A stretch of DNA of 64,000 nucleotides from Azospirillum thiophilum (GTDB taxonomy: Bacteria > Pseudomonadota > Alphaproteobacteria > Azospirillales > Azospirillaceae), in the NCBI RefSeq assembly GCF_001305595.1, contig NZ_CP012401.1, positions 1,685,001 through 1,749,000 of the forward strand, in the 5' to 3' direction. Under the pieces are notes generated by a model. The model ran no database searches and was not told the DNA's origin. It was given only the letters and a program-made list of their open reading frames with translations. Positions 50,894 to 61,267 of the stretch are shown piece by piece. Numbering within the stretch: position 1 is the first letter of the stretch; the number at the start of each line of letters is the position of its first letter. A program made the translations under genes and the position numbers.

Positions 50894-51406
50894 TTACCCG
50901 TTCAGAAAAGCGCGATGGACGCGGATCAGCAGCCAGCCCAGCGCAGGAAAGGCGGCGATCGTCAGCAAGCCCTGGAACAGCGCCGGCAGAACCGACAGCG
51001 TGGAGGCGCTCAGCACCGAGAAGGCCAGCCATTGCAGGATCACGGCCCCCGCCATCACCAGCGTGAAGCCGAACCACAGCAGTGCGAAGGTGCTCGCCAG
51101 GAAGACCCGGCGCTGGTTCAGCACGGCCCATTGTGCCACCACCAGCAGAAGCGCGTTCACACCCAACGGCCCGCCGCTGAGGAAATCCTGCAGCAGCCCG
51201 ATCAGAAAGGCCACCCCCGGCCGCATCAGGTCAGGTCTGTGGATCGTCCAGTAATAGACCGAGACCAGCGTCAGGTTCGGCGCCACCGGCGCGTAACCCG
51301 GCACCGGCAGCGGAATCATGCCGACCAGCACCATCATCACGGTCACGGCGAAGGGCGCCAGATTGCGCCCGGCCTTGTCCAGCCGCTGCCAGAAGGTGGC
51401 GGTCAT
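50894..51406 (-). CDS. mreD: Rod shape-determining protein MreD
   Basis: A 170-residue integral membrane protein with five or so hydrophobic segments (LAPFAVTVMMVLVGMIPLPV, GVAFLIGLLQDFLSGGPLGV, ALLWFGFTLVMAGAVILQWL). The GLLQDFLSGGPLGVNALL motif is the MreD signature. Sits 18 bases upstream of mrdA and 61 bases downstream of mreC. Confidence 0.92.
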   Translation of the reverse strand: MTATFWQRLDKAGRNLAPFAVTVMMVLVGMIPLPVPGYAPVAPNLTLVSVYYWTIHRPDLMRPGVAFLIGLLQDFLSGGPLGVNALLLVVAQWAVLNQRRVFLASTFALLWFGFTLVMAGAVILQWLAFSVLSASTLSVLPALFQGLLTIAAFPALGWLLIRVHRAFLNG

Positions 51407-51467
51407 GCCGGCAGCCTTCCACCTGCCCGTTCGCTGGCGGACGTGCCCGGCTTCAGCGCCACCGGTC

Positions 51468-52337
51468 TCACTTCCATTCCGGCGAAGGGTCCAGATCCGT
51501 GCCGGGAAGCCCGAAATCCACCAGCCGCAGATGCTCGATGCGCGACAGGTCGGCGCTGGGCAGCACGCGCACGCCGCGCTCGCTGACCGCTGTCACCACG
51601 CCGACCGGCAGGCCGGGGGGGAACAGCCCGCCGTCGCCCGACGTCACCACCCGTTCGCCGACCTGGATCGGCGAGTCCGGCGGCAGATACAGCAGCTTCG
51701 CCTGGTCGGAATTGTCGCCGGCCAGGATCGCGCGCTGGCGCGTGTTGGCCAGGACCACCGGAACGCGGGCGTTGATGTCGGTGAGCAGCAGGACGCGCGA
51801 CGACCATTCGCCGACCTCGATCACCCGGCCGACCAGACCGGCCCCGGCCAGCGCCGCCTGCCCCTTGCGCACCCCGTCGCGCTTGCCGGCGGTCACCACC
51901 AACGTGCGGACAAAGGAACTGCCTGGGGTCGCGATGACGCGTGCGGCGATATAGGAGACGGATGGTTCCGGCGTCACCCGCAGCAGGCTGCGCAGGCTGT
52001 GGTTCTCCGCCTCCAGCCGCTGGGCGGCCTGCTTCCATTGCAGCAGGCGGGCATTCTCCGCACGCAGGCGCTGGTTCTCGTCGAAGGCGTTCTCAATCTC
52101 GACCGCGGATTCGACGACGCGCGCCGCGGTGGCGGCTGGACGCGAGATGGCGTCGAGGATCGGGGCAAAGGCATCCGTCACCCGGGCGCGGGCGCTGTCA
52201 ACCGACACGGCCTCGATCTTGCCGACCATCATCAGGGCGATTGAGGCCAGCACCAGCAGGAGGAAGGAGAAACGTTGTGCGAGAGCCCGCAGGGGGGCGG
52301 CAAGGCGGATGACGGAGCCGGATGAGCGTGACTTCAC
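51468..52337 (-). CDS. mreC: Rod shape-determining protein MreC
   Basis: A 289-residue bitopic membrane protein: membrane segment about residues 22-42 (FSFLLLVLASIALMMVGKIE), periplasmic coiled coil (DENQRLRAENARLLQWKQAA), then a beta domain with YIAARVIATPGSSFVRTLVV, KRDGVRKGQAALAGAGLVGR and VGERVVTSGDGGLFPPGLPV, the MreC hallmarks. It scaffolds MreB, MreD and PBP2. The start is GTG 52337. Confidence 0.93.
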   Translation of the reverse strand: MKSRSSGSVIRLAAPLRALAQRFSFLLLVLASIALMMVGKIEAVSVDSARARVTDAFAPILDAISRPAATAARVVESAVEIENAFDENQRLRAENARLLQWKQAAQRLEAENHSLRSLLRVTPEPSVSYIAARVIATPGSSFVRTLVVTAGKRDGVRKGQAALAGAGLVGRVIEVGEWSSRVLLLTDINARVPVVLANTRQRAILAGDNSDQAKLLYLPPDSPIQVGERVVTSGDGGLFPPGLPVGVVTAVSERGVRVLPSADLSRIEHLRLVDFGLPGTDLDPSPEWK

Positions 52338-52433
52338 AGGAAATTCCCGTCCAGATACGCGGTCCGTCTCCGGTCCTCAGCGCCCGGGATAAGGGCAGGG
52401 GACCGGAGGCCTTCCAAACCAGGGATACACCAA

Positions 52434-53714
<1,281 letters not shown>

Positions 53715-53793
53715 TCAACCCCACCCGATCCGCCGAATTGCTCGCAAGCCGGTGTGACGGTCAGTGTCTAGTCCTGTTGATGCTGCGCCGCAA

Positions 53794-53814
53794 CGGGCTT
53801 TTCGGGCAAGCCCG
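53794..53814 (-). terminator. Hairpin after the UPF0114 gene
   Basis: CGGGCTT/AAGCCCG with a 7-base loop begins one or two bases after the stop codon of the minus-strand gene. Short stem without U run; weak terminator candidate. Confidence 0.45.
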
Positions 53815-53815
53815 G

Positions 53816-54358
53816 TCAGTGCTGTCCGGCGTCGGGTTTGGACCCGGCCTTCGGGGCCGGTGCATGATGGTGGCCTTCCAGCCGGTCCATGCAGGCCAGC
53901 AGAACACCCGATACGACGAAGGTCATGTGGATGATGACGAGCCACATCAGTTCCTCGCGGGAGGTCTGGGCCAAATTCATGAAGGCCTTCAGCAGATGGA
54001 TGCCGGAGATGGCGACGATGGAGGCGATCAGTTTCAGCTTCAGTCCACCGAAATCGACCTTGCCCATCCAGTCCGGCCGGTCCTCGTGGTTTGCGACATC
54101 GATCTTCGAGACGAAGTTCTCGTAGCCGGCGAAGATCACCATCAGCAGAAGGTTGCCGGCAAAGGACAGGTCGATCAGCGTCAGCACGGCCAGAAGCACG
54201 TCCTTCTCGCTCATCTCCAGCACATGCGGGACGATGTGCAGAAGTTCCTGCATGAACTTGACCAGGAGGAGGGCCAGCGAGACCACCAGCCCGAGATAGA
54301 AGGGGGCGAGCAGCCAGCGGCTGGCGAAGATGACCTGTTCAAAGCGGCGTTCGATCAT
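53816..54358 (-). CDS. UPF0114/YqhA-family membrane protein
   Basis: A 180-residue inner-membrane protein with about four hydrophobic segments. MIERRFEQVIFASRWLLAPF, YLGLVVSLALLLVKFMQEL, LTLIDLSFAGNLLLMVIFAG and GISG-like IVAISGIHLLKAFMNL match the TIGR00645/UPF0114 family. Function unknown. A His-rich C-terminus (LEGHHHAPAPK). ATG 54358 gives the family N-terminus. Confidence 0.88.
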   Translation of the reverse strand: MIERRFEQVIFASRWLLAPFYLGLVVSLALLLVKFMQELLHIVPHVLEMSEKDVLLAVLTLIDLSFAGNLLLMVIFAGYENFVSKIDVANHEDRPDWMGKVDFGGLKLKLIASIVAISGIHLLKAFMNLAQTSREELMWLVIIHMTFVVSGVLLACMDRLEGHHHAPAPKAGSKPDAGQH

Positions 54359-54531
54359 GGCGGCGTCTGGGTCGTGGTCGGTTGGGGGCGGGGGCGGCGG
54401 AACGGGGCCGCTGCGCTTGCGGCCACGCCGGAGGTGTCGCAATGCTGCGGCGCAAAATCAACAGGGCAATTCAGATTTCCATGATGGACGTGGGGCCGGA
54501 GGTATTCCGGCCATCGCCGTCCCGATCGCCG

Positions 54532-54565
54532 CTGTCATCGTACCGTAACGTCCGCGCGCTATTGT
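54532..54565 (+). promoter_or_regulatory. PHO box and -10 for phoU
   Basis: CTGTCAT (54532-54538), four bases, then CCGTAAC (54543-54549) fits the 7-4-7 PHO box layout, with a perfect first half and five of seven matches to CTGTCAC in the second. TATTGT (54560-54565) follows after ten bases, where the -10 box of a PhoB-activated promoter belongs. Confidence 0.6.
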
Positions 54566-54606
54566 CGCGGCTCTGGATAGAGACCGTCGGGAAGGGCCTG
54601 GTGACG

Positions 54607-55314
54607 ATGAAGACCTCCGCTCCGCACATCGTGTCCGCGTTCGAGGACGCGCTGAAGCGGCTGAAATCCGCCATCGTGCAGATGGCCGGCGCTGCGGAGA
54701 CGCAGATCGACCAGGCTTTGGCCTGTCTGGCCCAGCGCAACCCGGAGCTGGCGCGCGAGATCGTGGAATCGGATGCCCGACTCGACTCCTTCGAACATGA
54801 CATCGAAGCGCATTGCATGCGCCTGCTGGCACTGCGCCAGCCGGTGGCCGACGACCTGCGCGAGGTGGTGGCGGCGCTGAAGATCGCCGGCAACCTGGAG
54901 CGGATCGGCGATCATGCCGCCAACACCGCCAAGCGGGCGGTCGCCATCTTCAGCCTGGCCGATTCGGCGCCGCTGTCCGGCCTGCCGCAGCTCGGCCGGC
55001 TGGTGCGCGAGCGGCTGGGCACCGTGATCGACGCCTATGTCGATGGCGACGGCGAGGCCGCCCTGCGCATCTGGCGCACCGACGACGAGGTCGATGCCCT
55101 CTACACCAGCCTCGTTGCGGAAGTGGAACGGTCTGCCCTGGCGGCACCGGACCAGTTCGGCGCCCACATGCACCTGATGATGATCGCCAAGAATCTCGAG
55201 CGGATCGGCGACCATGCCACCAACATCGCCGAGGTGGTCTATTTCGTCAGCACCGGTCAGGCCCTGCTGGACGAGCGTCCGAAGGCCGACCACTCCTACG
55301 ACCCGGCGGGCTGA
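54607..55314 (+). CDS. phoU: Phosphate signalling regulator PhoU
   Basis: A 235-residue all-helical protein with the two mirror-image PhoU domains, each carrying the metal-binding helix: ALKIAGNLERIGDHAANTAK (about 95-114) and MMIAKNLERIGDHATNIAEV (about 196-215). It damps PhoR signalling when phosphate is plentiful. Unlike in many relatives, no pst or phoB gene is adjacent. ATG 54607 is chosen; a GTG two codons earlier is possible. Confidence 0.95.
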   Translation: MKTSAPHIVSAFEDALKRLKSAIVQMAGAAETQIDQALACLAQRNPELAREIVESDARLDSFEHDIEAHCMRLLALRQPVADDLREVVAALKIAGNLERIGDHAANTAKRAVAIFSLADSAPLSGLPQLGRLVRERLGTVIDAYVDGDGEAALRIWRTDDEVDALYTSLVAEVERSALAAPDQFGAHMHLMMIAKNLERIGDHATNIAEVVYFVSTGQALLDERPKADHSYDPAG

Positions 55315-55481
55315 ACCCGGCGGGAGGGGGCGAGGGCCGGCGGTGCCCGCGGGTCATAAGGCGGAATAAGTCCGTTTTGCGGTGTCGCACCGGGCCGATG
55401 GGGGATAGCATTTTCGGTGCGGAGTGGTCACGTTATCGAAACGATGCCTCCTCCGCCCGTAAAAGAGACGCCCCTCCGCCG

Positions 55482-55808
55482 ATGACCGACGACCTGATCC
55501 GCCTCTATGGTGCCATCCTCGACCGCCGGAGCATGGACCCGGCGGAATCCAAGACCGCAAGGCTGATCGCCGCGGGTCCGAAGAAGATCGCCAAGAAGGT
55601 GGGCGAGGAGGCGGTCGAGGTGGCGCTGGATGCCATGAACGAGGATCGCCAGGGCGTCATCAACGAAAGCGCCGACCTGCTTTACAACCTGTCGGTCCTG
55701 TGGGCGACGCTGGACATCCACCCCGACGACGTCTTCGCCGAAATCCGCCGGCGCGAGGCGCTGTACGGCATCGCCGAGAAGCTGCCGAAGACCACGCCCG
55801 ACAGGTGA
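55482..55808 (+). CDS. hisE: Phosphoribosyl-ATP diphosphatase
   Basis: Second step of histidine synthesis: PR-ATP to PR-AMP. The 108-residue MazG-like protein shows KKIAKKVGEEAVEVALDAMN (the metal-binding EExxE) and ESADLLYNLSVLWATLDI. It stands alone, away from other his genes. ATG 55482 gives the normal length; another in-frame ATG lies at 55399. Confidence 0.94.
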   Translation: MTDDLIRLYGAILDRRSMDPAESKTARLIAAGPKKIAKKVGEEAVEVALDAMNEDRQGVINESADLLYNLSVLWATLDIHPDDVFAEIRRREALYGIAEKLPKTTPDR

Positions 55809-55816
55809 GGGCGGCC

Positions 55817-57346
55817 TCAGGCCACCCCGAGCTTTTGCAGCAGCGGCAGACGCCGTTGCACGAACGCGGCGTGCCGGCGTGTCAGCTCCGCCCGGTTGGC
55901 TTCCTCCCCCTCGCAGCGTTCGCCGTCACGTCCCAGTGCGATGCCATCGGCCGACAGGTGATGCCAGGCGAAGGCGGCGGGCTCCGTCCCCCGCCGGGCC
56001 GCCAGCAGGAACAGCGCCTCGATCCGCGATACCGGCACGCCCGCCCCGAGCAGGGGGGAGGCGAGTTGCCCCGGCGTGTCGCCGAAGCGGTGGCGCTCCA
56101 GAACCGCGGCATTGAAGCGGTCGGCCGATGCCTGGCGTTCCTCCAAGCCGTCTTCCGGCATGGTCGGGGCGGCCAGCGACAGGCTGGTCAGCAGGATCAG
56201 GGCGCGCAGCACCGCCGCCTCGCCATGGGCCGCCAGCGCCGGGCGAGCGAGCAGCGCATCGAGGCTCTGCGGTCCTTCGGCCAGCGCCTCGCCCAGCGGG
56301 TGGTAGAGCGCCGGGGGGAAGGGCAAGCGGCCGATGGGGGTCGAGGCCACCTCCGGCAGGTCGTCGGCCGCCACCAGCAGGATGAAGCGGGTTTCGCCCA
56401 GCAGGGAACGCCGCTCCGCGGCGCCGAGCCGCTCGCCCCCCTTGACGAACAGGTCGCGGCGGAAGCTGCGGTTGGTCATCATGTCGCGCAGGGTCTCGGC
56501 CTGGGCGGGGTCATGCGCCTCCGCCGCCAATGCCAACTGGGCAGAGGAGAGGGCGAGGTCGTCCAACTGTTCCATCGGCACGGCGGCGCCGGCGAACTCC
56601 AGCTTGGCGGCCGCCATCCCGCGCACGACGTCGGCATGGTAGAAGGCGGTCCAGTCGCCGTTCAGATATTCATGGGCGATGTAGTTCGCTGACTTGCGGC
56701 GCAACTGCTCGATCCGCTCGGCGACGCCGTCGGTGCCGGCGAGCCAGCCGCCGCCCTGCGCCGCCATCTTCGCCGCGAAGTCTACCGCGCGGGCGATGCG
56801 GTCGGGCAGCAGGCCGTCGCCCTCCGCGCAGCGCTCCACCAGCAGGCGGCGCAGCGGCATGTGGGCCAGCGTGCCGGGAAGCGCATTGTAGCTGACGAAC
56901 AGCACGCCGCCGGGGGCCAGCCGCCGACGCAGCACATCGAGCAGGATCGCCCGGTTCTCCGCACTCACCCAGGACCAGACGCCGTGCAGGGCCACCGCGT
57001 CCAGCATCGGCCCGTCGCGCCGGGCATAATCGGCGAAGCTTTCCTCCAGGAACTCGGCGTTGGCCAGGCCGCCGTCCGCGGCCAGCCGCCGGACGCCGGC
57101 GATGTGCGAGGGGTTGAAGTCCATCGCCTCGAACCGCGCCGCCGGATGGGCGCCGGCGAGCAGCGCGCTGGTCAGCCCATGGCCGCAGCCGGGTTCCGCC
57201 ATGGTGAAGCGGCCGCGGCGCAAGCCTTCCGGCGGGCGCCAGCCGTGCAAGGTGAGGGCGAAGCAGAGCAGGGCCGGCGACCAGTCGCGATAAACGGCGC
57301 GGATATAGTCGATCCCGCCGACATAGCCCTCGGTCCAGCCGCTCAT
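55817..57346 (-). CDS. SAM-dependent methyltransferase with regulatory C-terminal domain
   Basis: A 509-residue protein. N-terminal class I methyltransferase: AEPGCGHGLTSALLAGAHP (SAM-binding motif I), FEAMDFNPSHIAGVRRLA, ALHGVWSWVSAENRAILL and PGGVLFVSYNALPG. The remainder, from about residue 210, resembles the 'methyltransferase regulatory domain' found in bacterial proteins that include cell-wall/LPS-associated enzymes. Substrate unknown. Convergent with hisE, only eight bases apart. ATG 57346 (MSGWTEGYVGG) is typical of the family. Confidence 0.83.
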   Translation of the reverse strand: MSGWTEGYVGGIDYIRAVYRDWSPALLCFALTLHGWRPPEGLRRGRFTMAEPGCGHGLTSALLAGAHPAARFEAMDFNPSHIAGVRRLAADGGLANAEFLEESFADYARRDGPMLDAVALHGVWSWVSAENRAILLDVLRRRLAPGGVLFVSYNALPGTLAHMPLRRLLVERCAEGDGLLPDRIARAVDFAAKMAAQGGGWLAGTDGVAERIEQLRRKSANYIAHEYLNGDWTAFYHADVVRGMAAAKLEFAGAAVPMEQLDDLALSSAQLALAAEAHDPAQAETLRDMMTNRSFRRDLFVKGGERLGAAERRSLLGETRFILLVAADDLPEVASTPIGRLPFPPALYHPLGEALAEGPQSLDALLARPALAAHGEAAVLRALILLTSLSLAAPTMPEDGLEERQASADRFNAAVLERHRFGDTPGQLASPLLGAGVPVSRIEALFLLAARRGTEPAAFAWHHLSADGIALGRDGERCEGEEANRAELTRRHAAFVQRRLPLLQKLGVA

Positions 57347-57601
57347 GCTCGTTCTCCCGCTTTCCGGTGCTCGGTCCCTGATCCCCGGTCCGATGCCGCT
57401 GATGTAGCTGCCGGAGGCAGAGGGCGGCCACTGAAAAGCATGGCGGAAAGGGTGGGCCAAAAAATTCACATGGAGCGTGATTTTGCTATCGACAGGCCAA
57501 AAGCCCTTCGTTATAAACCGCGCCACACCGGCCGGGACAACGGCTTGGCCGGGGCGATGAACAGTCGGCTGGTTTCAGCCAGGTTCACCGCAGCAAGAGA
57601 T

Positions 57602-57677
<76 letters not shown>

Positions 57678-57700
57678 TCTCTTGAAAACATCCTACGGAT

Positions 57701-57776
<76 letters not shown>

Positions 57777-57781
57777 TCCAT

Positions 57782-57815
57782 AAGGGGCTGAAACCGAACA
57801 GGTTTCGGCCCTTTG
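57782..57815 (+). terminator. Terminator of the tRNA-Lys unit
   Basis: AAGGGGCTGAAACC (57782-57795) and GGTTTCGGCCCTTT (57801-57814) form a long stem with one bulge and a 5-base loop, five bases after the second tRNA. Confidence 0.75.
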
Positions 57816-57874
57816 CCATTTCCGGTCCCGGTGAACCCGCGAACGTTTGACCGGACCGCCGCCGCCGCCCGTTT

Positions 57875-58258
57875 CTACCCCTCCGCCCGTGCCAGAAAAT
57901 CCGCCGTGACGCGGTCCATCGTCGCGAGATGGGTGTGGAACCAGTCCGGGAAATGGAAGCGCAGGTATTTGCGCGCCCGCTCCTCCTTGCCCTCGCCCAG
58001 TTCCGCCTCGATCACCGCGATGACGGCCAGGACGCGGGCATGCTCTTCCATGTGGCAATGCAGCGCGAAGAAGCCATGTTCAGTCATCAACGCGTTTTCG
58101 CGGGCGAAATGCTCGCGCAGATGCGCGGCGAAGGCGGCGAACGCGGCTTGGAGCGCTCCGGCGGGGGCGGCGCTGGCGGCCTCCCACAGGGCGAGGGAGT
58201 CGGCGTGGTCGCGGTCCATGACCGCGTAACCCAAGGTGATGCTGTCCGGCGCGAGCAT
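57875..58258 (-). CDS. Hemerythrin-domain protein
   Basis: A 127-residue single hemerythrin domain: H18 (VMDRDHADSL), H50 and E54 (LREHFARENAL), H69/H73 (HCHMEEH), H108 and D115 (WFHTHLATMD). Likely O2 or NO handling. It differs from the other hemerythrin in this window. The pepF gene lies upstream on the same strand across a hairpin. Confidence 0.88.
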   Translation of the reverse strand: MLAPDSITLGYAVMDRDHADSLALWEAASAAPAGALQAAFAAFAAHLREHFARENALMTEHGFFALHCHMEEHARVLAVIAVIEAELGEGKEERARKYLRFHFPDWFHTHLATMDRVTADFLARAEG

Positions 58259-58285
58259 GATCGTTCCTGTATCCCTGAACGGCGA

Positions 58286-58315
58286 TGGCCTTCGGAGGCG
58301 ATGCTCCGAAGGCCA
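58286..58315 (-). terminator. Hairpin downstream of pepF
   Basis: A 12-bp perfect stem TGGCCTTCGGAG/CTCCGAAGGCCA with a 6-base loop, between pepF and the hemerythrin gene. No U run. Confidence 0.5.
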
Positions 58316-58368
58316 CCATACCCTTAATCGGGACAGGGTCTCTTGACGCCGGTCAAGCCGTCAGGATC

Positions 58369-60195
58369 TCAGGCGGCGTTCTCGCCGGCCTCCAGCTCGT
58401 CGATGAAGCCGCGGATGACGCCCAGCCCCTTCTGCCAGAAGGCGGGGTCGGAGGCGTCGAGACCGAATGGCGCGAGCAGGTCCTTGTGGCGCAGCGTGCC
58501 GCCGGCCGACAGCATCGCCAGATACTTCTCGGCGAAGCCCTGTTCCGCATCCTGGTAGACCGCATAGAGCGAGTTCACCAGGCAGTCGCCGAAGGCATAG
58601 GCGTAGACGTAGAAGGGCGAGTGGATGAAGTGGGGAATGTAGGACCAGTAGTGCCGGTATCCCTCGTCGTAGCGCAGCGCCGGGCCCAGGCTTTCGCTCT
58701 GCACCGCCATCCAGATTTCGCCGATGCGGTCCGGCGTCAGTTCGCCCTCGCGCCGTTCGGTGTGGACGCGGCGTTCGAAATCGAAGAAGGCGATCTGGCG
58801 CACCACCGTGTTCAGCATGTCCTCGACCTTGCCGGCCAGCATGATGCGGCGGCGCTTGGGATCGGTCTCCGCTGCCAGCAGGGCGCGGAAGGTCAGCATC
58901 TCGCCGAACACCGACGCCGTCTCCGCCAGCGTCAGCGGGGTGTCGGACAGGAAATGCCCCTGTTTCCCGGCCAGGATCTGATGGACGCCGTGCCCAAGCT
59001 CGTGGGCCAGCGTCATCACGTCGCGCGTCTTGCCCTGGTAGTTGACCAGCAGATAGGGATGGACGCTGGGCACGGTCGGGTGGGCGAAGGCGCCCGGCGC
59101 CTTGCCGGGGCGGACCGGCGCGTCGATCCAGGGATTGTCGAAGAAGCGCTTTCCCAGGCTGGCGAGGTCGGGGGAGAAGCGGCCATAGGCGCCCAGCACG
59201 ATGTCGCGCGCCTCGCCCCAGGGGATGCTGCGGTCGGCATCCTCGGGCAGGGGGGCGTTGCGGTCCCAGTAATCCAGATGGTCCTGGCCGAACCATTTGG
59301 CCTTCATCGCATAATAACGGTGCGACAGGTCCGGGTAGGCGCCCTTGACGGCGGAGACCAGCGCGTCGACCACCTCATCCTCGACCCGGTTGGACAGGTT
59401 GCGGGCCGACGTCGGCGTCGGGTAGTTGCGCCAGTCGTCCTCGATCTCCTTGTCCTTGGCCAGCGTGTTGGTGATCAGCGCGAACAGGCGCGCATTCTCG
59501 CCCAGCACCTTGCCCACCGCCTCGCCGGCCTCGCGGCGAACGGCGGGGTTGCGGTCGGACAGCCGGTTCAGTGCCTCCGCACAGGTCAGCTCCCTGACGC
59601 CATTCGGGCCCCCCATCGGGAAGCGCAGGCTGGCGATGGTCTCGTCGAACAGGCGGTTCCAGGCGGCGCGGCCGACCACATGCTTCTCGTGAAGCAGCCG
59701 TTCGATCTCGTCCGACAGCTGGTGGTCGCGATAGAGCCGGACGTCGCGCAGCCACGGCTCGTAATGGCGAAGGGCTGCGGAGGCGGCCTGCTTCGCCGCC
59801 AGCCCCTCGTCGTCCAGCCGGTTGATCTCCAGGGTGAAGAAGATCAGGTGGGCCGAGATGTCGTTCACCCGCTCCTGCGCCGACTGGTAGAATTTGGCGA
59901 TGGTCGGGTCGACCATGTTGCCGTTGTAGACCAGCCCGGCATAGGACATGACGCGCGACAGCGTCTCGTCGATGTCCTCATAGCCGCGGATCGCCGCGGC
60001 CAGATCGTCGCCGGTCAGCGCCGCCAGCTTGCCGGCATAGCGCTCGCGGAAGGCCTTGCACTCCCGCTCCATGCGGTCGAGGTCGGCCTTCAGCTCGGCT
60101 GACTCCATGCCGGGATAAAGGTCGCTGAGGTCCCAGGTGGGAAGCGCGCCCAGATCGGGGGTATCGTTTGCGGCCGTGGCGGCGCTGCTGGTCAT
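58369..60195 (-). CDS. pepF: Oligoendopeptidase F (M3 metallopeptidase)
   Basis: A 608-residue cytoplasmic zinc peptidase that degrades short peptides. N-terminal helical domain (TPDLGALPTWDLSDLYPGME), then the M3 catalytic domain with zinc motif HELGH in MTLAHELGHGVHQILAG (about 380) and the downstream Glu in TLAETASVFGEM. Length matches the family. ATG 60195 gives a short polar N-terminus; a few upstream codons are open. Confidence 0.93.
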   Translation of the reverse strand: MTSSAATAANDTPDLGALPTWDLSDLYPGMESAELKADLDRMERECKAFRERYAGKLAALTGDDLAAAIRGYEDIDETLSRVMSYAGLVYNGNMVDPTIAKFYQSAQERVNDISAHLIFFTLEINRLDDEGLAAKQAASAALRHYEPWLRDVRLYRDHQLSDEIERLLHEKHVVGRAAWNRLFDETIASLRFPMGGPNGVRELTCAEALNRLSDRNPAVRREAGEAVGKVLGENARLFALITNTLAKDKEIEDDWRNYPTPTSARNLSNRVEDEVVDALVSAVKGAYPDLSHRYYAMKAKWFGQDHLDYWDRNAPLPEDADRSIPWGEARDIVLGAYGRFSPDLASLGKRFFDNPWIDAPVRPGKAPGAFAHPTVPSVHPYLLVNYQGKTRDVMTLAHELGHGVHQILAGKQGHFLSDTPLTLAETASVFGEMLTFRALLAAETDPKRRRIMLAGKVEDMLNTVVRQIAFFDFERRVHTERREGELTPDRIGEIWMAVQSESLGPALRYDEGYRHYWSYIPHFIHSPFYVYAYAFGDCLVNSLYAVYQDAEQGFAEKYLAMLSAGGTLRHKDLLAPFGLDASDPAFWQKGLGVIRGFIDELEAGENAA

Positions 60196-60255
60196 CGAAT
60201 TGCTCCAGAGATTGGTAGGATCCATATAAGCGCGCACGCGCCGCGGGCAAAGTCC

Positions 60256-61170
60256 TCATCCGGCCGCGGTTCCGTCCGGATGAAGCTCCCGGCGCCCGGC
60301 GCGCAGCACGGCGCGCGACAGGTCGGCAAGGGTCGTGCTGGCGATGCGGCTCTGCTGCCAATGCAGCGGCACGTCCAATGGCCGGCCGGGCACCAGTTCC
60401 ACCAGCCGTCCCGCCGCCAGATGGTCGGCGACCAGCGGCTCGGGATTCATCCCCCATCCCAATCCGGCCAGCGCCCCGTCGACGAAGGCATGGGTCGACG
60501 GCAGCCAATGGGTCGGCGGAGCCGGCACATCCCCCGGTGCCATGCCGCCCAACGCCAGACGCAGCCATTGGACCTGAAGCCGGTCCTTGCGGTTGAAGGT
60601 GAGGCAGGGGGCGCCCGCCAGTGCGGCGGCCGACACCCCGTCCGCGAAATGACGGCGCATGTAATCGGGGCTGGCGGTGGCGCGGTAGCGCAGGGCGCCC
60701 AGGGGATGGCTGTTGCAGCCGGGGACCGGGGCGGTGCTGGCGGTCACGGCGGCCAGAACCTCGCCCTTGCGCAGCCATTCGGCGCTGTGGTCCTGGTCGT
60801 CCAGCACGAGGTCGAACAGGCAGCCCGGCACCTCCGCCATCGCGGCGATGAACCATGTGGCCAGGCTGTCGGCATTCACCGCGATGCGCAGGGTGGTCGG
60901 CCCGTCCGCCGGAGCCAGCCCGGGCAGGGCGCCGCGCAACTCGCTTTCCAGAAGGGCCACCTGCTCGACATGCTGGCACAGGCGCTGCCCGGCGGCGGTG
61001 CCGGTGCAGGGCTGTCCGCGCACCACCAGCACGCTGCCCAACCGTTCCTCCAGCAGCTTCACCCGCTGCGACACCGCGGAGGGCGTGACGTGCAACTGCT
61101 GCGCGGCACGTTCGAAGCTGCCGGTGCGGATCACGGCGGCCAGCGCCGCCAGCAGCGGATAATCGAGCAT
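60256..61170 (-). CDS. argP: LysR-family regulator ArgP
   Basis: A 304-residue LysR-type regulator: helix-turn-helix in FERAAQQLHVTPSAVSQRVK (about 19-38) and an effector domain with NADSLATWFIAAMAEVPG. MLDYPLLAALAAVIRTGSFE is the ArgP (IciA) N-terminus. Divergent from the exporter argO with 97 bases between; ArgP activates argO in response to arginine or blocks on lysine in E. coli. Confidence 0.93.
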   Translation of the reverse strand: MLDYPLLAALAAVIRTGSFERAAQQLHVTPSAVSQRVKLLEERLGSVLVVRGQPCTGTAAGQRLCQHVEQVALLESELRGALPGLAPADGPTTLRIAVNADSLATWFIAAMAEVPGCLFDLVLDDQDHSAEWLRKGEVLAAVTASTAPVPGCNSHPLGALRYRATASPDYMRRHFADGVSAAALAGAPCLTFNRKDRLQVQWLRLALGGMAPGDVPAPPTHWLPSTHAFVDGALAGLGWGMNPEPLVADHLAAGRLVELVPGRPLDVPLHWQQSRIASTTLADLSRAVLRAGRRELHPDGTAAG

Positions 61171-61267
61171 GGATTAGCATCGCTTCATCAAGGCAAGAAG
61201 GATTAAGTACGACGAAGCTCGGTCCGATGGTAGCGGAATAGCATCGCCCCCTTTCGGAACCGCCACG

